Source: Prevotella sp.
GTDB lineage: Bacteria; Bacteroidota; Bacteroidia; Bacteroidales; Bacteroidaceae
Direction: 5' to 3'
Assembly (NCBI GenBank): GCA_017417465.1
Contig: JAFPZD010000130.1
Coordinates: 1 to 64,000, forward strand
DNA: 64,000 nt
The notes under the pieces were generated by a model that searched no databases, was not told the origin of the DNA, and worked only from the letters and a program-made list of their open reading frames with translations. Both the position numbers and the translations under genes were made by a program. This document shows, piece by piece, positions 60,205 through 64,000 of this stretch. Each line of letters begins with the position of its first letter. Position 1 is the first letter of the stretch.

Positions 60205-61584
60205 TTATTCCCAAACCCTCTCACCACGATAATAACGCACGAGGTGCGCTTTTACCATAGCCATCAGCCGGCATTGCAGCAGCGTGGCCTTCGACTGAAG
60301 CAGTTGCGAGCCGGTGGTGTGCAGGTCGATGGCCGTCGAGAGTCCTTCCTCGAACTGACGCCGCGTCAGCTGATAGGCCAGCGAGTCGGCCTCTACCTTT
60401 TTCTCCATCAGGGCAGTCTGCTTCAGGTAGCCCTGCCAGTCCTGCCAGGCTTCGCGGCTCAGTTTTTCCAGTTCGAGCTGTTTCTGTTCGTAGGCCTCGC
60501 GGGCTATCTTATAGTTGTTCCTGGCCTTGCGGATATTGGTAACGGTCTGCAGGCGGTTAAAGAGCGGAATGCTCAACGTGGCCCCAATGTATTCACCCAT
60601 GTTGTTCTTGAACTGGCTGCTAAACGAGGCGGCGGTCTTCGAGTGCAGGGTCTTGAAATAAGTGGTGTTCAGGCCCGCACTCAACGAGAGAGAGGGGAAC
60701 AAGGAAGCACGGGCCTGACGCCACTCATGTTTTGCGGCTTCCATCTGGTAGCGGGCGATGGCCTCACCCCCAGCCCCTCTCCCAAAAGCCTCACCCCCAG
60801 CCCCTCTCCCAAGGAGAGGGGAGTGGTTACCTTTAACACGGATAGAACTGACTACTCCCCTCTCCTTGGGAGAGGGGCTGGGGGTGAGGCTGAGGAGGCT
60901 TCTTGGGCTTAGGCTGAGACTGTCACCAATCGGAAACCCCATCGCCTTCTTCAACTCAAGCAGCGCTGAGGCATGCAGGTTCTGCTGGCGGGTCAACTCA
61001 TAGTCGGCCTCAGCCTGCTGCGATGCTACCTGAGCCACGTCGGCAGCACTCTTGCGTCCCACTTCCTCCAGCAGGCGTGTCTGCCTCAGTAGCAACGTTG
61101 TCTCTTGCACCTTCTCGTCGGCCATCCTGACCAGACCTTCATAATACGCCACATTGGCGAAAGCCTGCATCACCTCGAGGGCCGTCAGGTCCTGCTGCTG
61201 TCGGAGGCTGGCCCGTCCCATCAGTTCGCTGGCCTTGGCAGCCTTCAGGGCATGCAGTCGGCTGAACCCATCGAACACGGGCAGCGACGCTGACAGCTGG
61301 TAGCCGTTATAAAAGGTGCTCACATCGGTATAGCCATTGGTCTCAGGGTCGATGGCGCGTCCAAAGTTGTACTGGGCGCCAATGCCGGCATCCACCGCAG
61401 GCAGAAAGCGCCCGATGGCACTCGTCTTCGTGGCTTTGCGGTTGTCAAGTTCCAGTTCGGCCTGCTTCACGGCGTGGTTGTGTGTCACAGCGTATTCCAT
61501 GCACTGCTGCATGGTCCACTCTTGTGCCCTTAATGGGCCTATGAACAGTGACAAATGCATAATGAATAATGCCAATCGTTTCAT
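60205..61584 (-). CDS. TolC-family outer-membrane channel
   Basis: A 459-residue TolC-like protein. A signal peptide (about 1-20, ending PLRAQ) is followed by the two outer-membrane efflux repeats with long coiled-coil helices (NHAVKQAELELDNRKA, ALEVMQAFANVAYYEGL, RKARNNYKIAREAYEQKQLELEKLSREAWQDW). Between the repeats, a palindromic element (60759-60905) encodes a Pro/Gly/Arg-rich stretch (SLTPSPSPKERGVV, GRGAGGEA repeated) that is foreign to the family. It is read through without a stop. I chose ATG 61584 because the upstream extension has no signal-peptide logic and overlaps the -7 element. Confidence 0.9.
   Translation of the reverse strand: MKRLALFIMHLSLFIGPLRAQEWTMQQCMEYAVTHNHAVKQAELELDNRKATKTSAIGRFLPAVDAGIGAQYNFGRAIDPETNGYTDVSTFYNGYQLSASLPVFDGFSRLHALKAAKASELMGRASLRQQQDLTALEVMQAFANVAYYEGLVRMADEKVQETTLLLRQTRLLEEVGRKSAADVAQVASQQAEADYELTRQQNLHASALLELKKAMGFPIGDSLSLSPRSLLSLTPSPSPKERGVVSSIRVKGNHSPLLGRGAGGEAFGRGAGGEAIARYQMEAAKHEWRQARASLFPSLSLSAGLNTTYFKTLHSKTAASFSSQFKNNMGEYIGATLSIPLFNRLQTVTNIRKARNNYKIAREAYEQKQLELEKLSREAWQDWQGYLKQTALMEKKVEADSLAYQLTRRQFEEGLSTAIDLHTTGSQLLQSKATLLQCRLMAMVKAHLVRYYRGERVWE
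60761..60890. repeat. Perfect 37-base inverted-repeat element inside tolC
   Basis: Arms 60788-60824 and 60854-60890 are exact reverse complements, 29 bases apart. Each arm is itself a hairpin (CCCCTCTCC CAA GGAGAGGGG). A partial third copy (GCCTCACCCCCAGCCCC...) precedes at 60761-60787. Confidence 0.95.
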
Positions 61585-61605
61585 GATCGTTTCGTTTTTT
61601 CGCTG

Positions 61606-61613
61606 CAAAGTTA
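61606..61613 (-). promoter_or_regulatory. -7 element of the tolC operon
   Basis: TAACTTTG on the minus strand, 22 bases before the chosen ATG. Confidence 0.55.
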
Positions 61614-61710
61614 GTCTTTTTGATGTATTCATCATTCATGAACGAAGCACAAAAATGTAAATCGTCTAATTTTTTTACACCTCTTCGTATGATTTTTAGA
61701 CAGAAATGAG

Positions 61711-61718
61711 TACCTTTG
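61711..61718 (+). promoter_or_regulatory. -7 element of the two-component system
   Basis: TACCTTTG lies 79 bases before the response-regulator ATG, divergent from the tolC promoter. Confidence 0.55.
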
Positions 61719-61797
61719 CAGGCGAAACCTGTAAGTCTTGGCTGCGTCTCGGCATAGAACGAGTTCTCTGCTCTCGACTTGCACAAGATTTGCACCC

Positions 61798-62361
61798 ATG
61801 AACAATAAATACGGAACAATTCTCGTCGTTGACGACAACACATCGATTCTCACTGCGATGCGCTATCTGCTGGATACCACCTTCGAGCGCATACTCACAC
61901 TGGAAAGGCCTGACGACATCTTGAAACTGATGGCACAGGAGGTGGTAGACATCGTGCTACTGGACATGAACTTCGCCTATGGCGTGAACAGCGGACAGGA
62001 GGGGCTGTTCTGGCTTCGCAGCATCCGCAAGCAGCATCCGCAGACGCCAGTGGTGCTGCTTACTGCCTACGCCGACGTGTCGTTGGCAGTAAAGGGTCTG
62101 AAGAGCGGGGCGGCCGATTTCATTACTAAGCCGTGGGACAACGACGAGGTGGTGCGCAAGCTCAAGGATGTCATCGACATGCAAAACGAGATTGTCAGCC
62201 TCGATGAGGTGGAAAAGGAGCACATCCGTCGTACCATCGACCACTGTCATGGGAATCTCACACAGGCGGCAGAGCTACTTGGGATTACGCGACAAACACT
62301 CTATAACAAGATAAAGAGCCTCACCCCCAGCTCCACTCAAAAGGGAAAGGGGAGTAGATAG
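61798..62361 (+). CDS. Response regulator: receiver plus Fis-type HTH, no AAA+ domain
   Basis: A 187-residue regulator. The receiver (about 6-122) has the acidic pair Asp12/Asp13, the phospho-acceptor Asp56 (VLLDMNF), Thr89 and Lys111. A short linker joins it to a Fis-type helix-turn-helix (about 139-173, IRRTIDHCHGNLTQAAELLGITRQTLYNKIK). The receiver resembles those of NtrC-like sigma-54 activators, whose central ATPase domain is missing here, giving a RegA/ActR-like layout. The last 13 residues and the stop come from a palindromic repeat (62318-62355). It probably controls the divergent export operon. Confidence 0.88.
   Translation: MNNKYGTILVVDDNTSILTAMRYLLDTTFERILTLERPDDILKLMAQEVVDIVLLDMNFAYGVNSGQEGLFWLRSIRKQHPQTPVVLLTAYADVSLAVKGLKSGAADFITKPWDNDEVVRKLKDVIDMQNEIVSLDEVEKEHIRRTIDHCHGNLTQAAELLGITRQTLYNKIKSLTPSSTQKGKGSR
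62318..62355. repeat. Repeat element forming the end of the response regulator
   Basis: GCCTCACCCCCAG followed by CTCCACTC...GGGGAGT is a degenerate copy of the element in tolC. It supplies the codons SLTPSSTQKGKGS. Confidence 0.75.
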
Positions 62362-62372
62362 ATACTTCGTTT

Positions 62373-63248
62373 ATGTGGCTATATATTATAATAGGTGTAA
62401 TTGTGGTGGCAGTCGGGGTGTGGTTTGTACACCATCAGCGCAAGCTACGACTGCGGGCCCATCTGATACAGGAGGCCATTCGCAACCGTGACTTCACTTT
62501 TCGGCTGCCTACCGATGGACTGCTCCCTGGCGAGCGCGCCATGCAAGAGACGCTGAACCAGCTTGGCGAGACCATCCGCCAGCAGGTCAACCAGGGCGAG
62601 GTGGAGTCGTGGGAACGGCTTACCCGCGTGCTTACCCACGAGATGATGAATGCCACGGCCCCCATCACGAGCATCAGCCAGTCGATGCTCGGGCGCGACG
62701 ATGTGAAAGGCACGCCCCTCGAGGACGGCATTCAGGCCATCTATGACACCAGCCGCCACCTGAGCGCGTTTGTTGCCAACTATCGCAAGATGTCAGAACT
62801 CGAGAAGCCTGTGCTAGAGGATTTGCATCTCCGGCCGTTGCTCGACGATGTCTGCAAGGCCTATCCTGAACTCACCTGGGAACTCGACGTGCCCACTGGC
62901 ATCACGGTCCGTGCCGATGCTGGCATGTTGCGCCAGGTGCTGATGAACCTGACAAAGAATGCCGTACAGGCGGAAGCCCAGAAAATGGTTGTCAAGCAGG
63001 TGGAAGGCAACGACACCCTTCGTCCAGAACAGTTGGTGCTCTACATTGGAAACGACGGCCTGCCCATCCCTGCCGAGAATCGGCAGTCACTCTTCGTACC
63101 CTTCTTTACCACGAAGCGCAATGGCAGTGGCATCGGTCTGTCGCTGAGTCGCCGGATGATGATACAGCAGGGCGGCATGCTCGACCTTGCCGAAAAGCAG
63201 CACGTCGGCTGTCGTGCCGGCTTTGTGATGACCATCTTGATGGCGTAG
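62373..63248 (+). CDS. Sensor histidine kinase
   Basis: A 291-residue kinase with a single N-terminal transmembrane segment (about 3-19) and no periplasmic sensor domain. The H-box is RVLTHEMMNATAPITS with His89. The ATPase domain has the N-box NLTKNAVQAE, GNDGLPIP and GSGIGLSLSRRMM. Larger relatives carry a long extracellular part; this one is short and likely senses within the membrane or through partners. It starts 11 bases after the response regulator, forming a two-component pair divergent from the tolC-hlyD-ABC cluster. Confidence 0.9.
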   Translation: MWLYIIIGVIVVAVGVWFVHHQRKLRLRAHLIQEAIRNRDFTFRLPTDGLLPGERAMQETLNQLGETIRQQVNQGEVESWERLTRVLTHEMMNATAPITSISQSMLGRDDVKGTPLEDGIQAIYDTSRHLSAFVANYRKMSELEKPVLEDLHLRPLLDDVCKAYPELTWELDVPTGITVRADAGMLRQVLMNLTKNAVQAEAQKMVVKQVEGNDTLRPEQLVLYIGNDGLPIPAENRQSLFVPFFTTKRNGSGIGLSLSRRMMIQQGGMLDLAEKQHVGCRAGFVMTILMA

Positions 63249-63282
63249 CGAAGCTTACGCTTCTCACTATAAAACACTCCGA

Positions 63283-63313
63283 AAAGCCTTGATGTACATC
63301 AAGACGCTTTTTT
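63283..63313 (+). terminator. Terminator of the two-component operon
   Basis: AAAGC-CTTGATGTACATCAAG-CGCTTT pairs around a central TGTACA region and is followed by T residues. Confidence 0.7.
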
Positions 63314-63479
63314 AAATAGAAAGGAGAAGGCTATTGCCACCCTGTTCGAACTATCCGGCATGGGAATAGAATGATGCCGAGTGAAACTTTGACGAAATTA
63401 GGAAATGGCTCACTAACTTCACCAAAGCTGCAATGGCGCCATACGTAAATGGCTGTTTAAAGTAGACGCGATTTAACAA

Positions 63480-63527
63480 AGAGACATCCTGCATATCCTA
63501 CCTGAGCAGGATGTGCAGGATGTCTCT
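63480..63527 (-). terminator. Hairpin after proS
   Basis: A 20-base stem with one wobble (63480-63499 against 63508-63527) lies just beyond the proS stop on the minus strand, with a short T-rich tail. Confidence 0.75.
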
Positions 63528-63546
63528 TCGGATAATATTTTACACC

Positions 63547-64000
63547 TTAGTAGCTGCGGGCAATGATGACGCGGCACTTGGCGGGCTTGCCACTCACCAT
63601 GTCGACGCCGGGCGTTTGCTCCACGCCGAAGGGCACGCAGCGGATGGTAGCCTGCGTCTCTTCCTTGATCTGAGCCTCTGTCTCGGCCGTGCCGTCCCAG
63701 TGGCAGAGGAAGAAGCCGCCATCCTTGATGCGCTCCTTGAACTCCTCGTAGTTGTCGCACTCATAGATGTGCTCGTCGCGGAACTTGCGGGCCTTCTCGA
63801 AGATGTTCTTTTGGATGTCGTCGAGCAACTGCTCCACGTACTGGGCGATGCCTTCGAGAGGACGTGTCTCCTTCTCGAGCGTGTCGCGGCGCATCACCTC
63901 GATGGTGCCGTTCTCTAAGTCACGGGCACCGAGGACGAGGCGCACGGGAACGCCCTTCAGCTCGTAGTCAGCGAACTTGAAGCCCGGGCGCTTGTTGTCG
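63547..64000 (-). CDS. proS: Prolyl-tRNA synthetase, C-terminal part
   Basis: The last 151 codons of a prolyl-tRNA synthetase; the gene continues beyond the window. [35 protein letters not shown] is the anticodon-binding domain, and the C-terminal domain with [25 protein letters not shown] and the final ARSY identify the archaeal/eukaryal-type enzyme, which ends in Tyr. This form is normal in Bacteroidetes. Two or so of the usual zinc-site Cys residues are replaced, as often happens in bacteria. Confidence 0.94.
   Translation of the reverse strand, partial: DNKRPGFKFADYELKGVPVRLVLGARDLENGTIEVMRRDTLEKETRPLEGIAQYVEQLLDDIQKNIFEKARKFRDEHIYECDNYEEFKERIKDGGFFLCHWDGTAETEAQIKEETQATIRCVPFGVEQTPGVDMVSGKPAKCRVIIARSY

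Noticed and set aside
60013..60912. A 299-codon plus-strand frame over the hlyD/tolC junction
   Set aside because: It runs across two real genes and through the palindromic element; no recognisable protein.

Overview
The window looks like a chromosomal piece of a Bacteroidales genome, most likely Prevotella or a close relative. The evidence is: many promoters of the Bacteroidetes type (TAnnTTTG, often with TTTG or CTTG about 20 bases upstream), mostly no Shine-Dalgarno sites, a SusC/SusD pair with a FecI/FecR regulator, a fused FeoA-FeoB, a C10 (streptopain-like) protease, DUF4295 behind rpmB-rpmG, and an archaeal/eukaryal-type ProS.

Layout. 1-1475: repeats and two small unknown genes. 1507-8600: a cell-envelope cluster. 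It holds a tight four-gene operon (DUF4846, SanA/YdcF, CHAP-like amidase, membrane protein), a B12-type radical SAM protein, a small secreted protein, a frameshifted L,D-transpeptidase, and a LytTR regulator overlapping a membrane-anchored partner. Three promoters here share a tandem 9-base repeat with a 21-base period, placed 38 bases before the -7 element in every case. This is the strongest candidate for an undescribed regulon. 8660-18982: anti-sigma/sigma pair, SusC, SusD, DUF4843 and PKD-like lipoproteins and a TlpA-like thioredoxin. 19415-21981: tsaD, pncC, rpmB, rpmG, DUF4295. 22370-30756: large secreted proteins, a small acidic protein, DUF1573, GH105 and a C10 protease. 30924-40062: aspS, two winged-helix proteins, xylB, xylA, a short sigma factor, htpG, tRNA-Arg. 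40296-49313: feoAB, membrane protein, oxidoreductase, DUF4421, DUF1460, zinc-type P-ATPase. 49628-63248: an export system (ATPase, three MacB-like permeases, HlyD adaptor, TolC) on the minus strand, interrupted by a REP-associated transposase, with a divergent response regulator and histidine kinase. 63547-64000: the end of proS.

A second theme is repeats. Nearly every spacer carries its own short tandem repeat, two spacers carry 22-base arrays, and several palindromes occur. The same kinds of sequence sit in frame inside genes: a GC-rich palindromic element in tsaD, a perfect 37-base inverted repeat in tolC, a related piece at the end of the response regulator, and three low-complexity stretches in the metal ATPase. 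Functions are assigned from protein motifs recalled by eye; no database search was possible.
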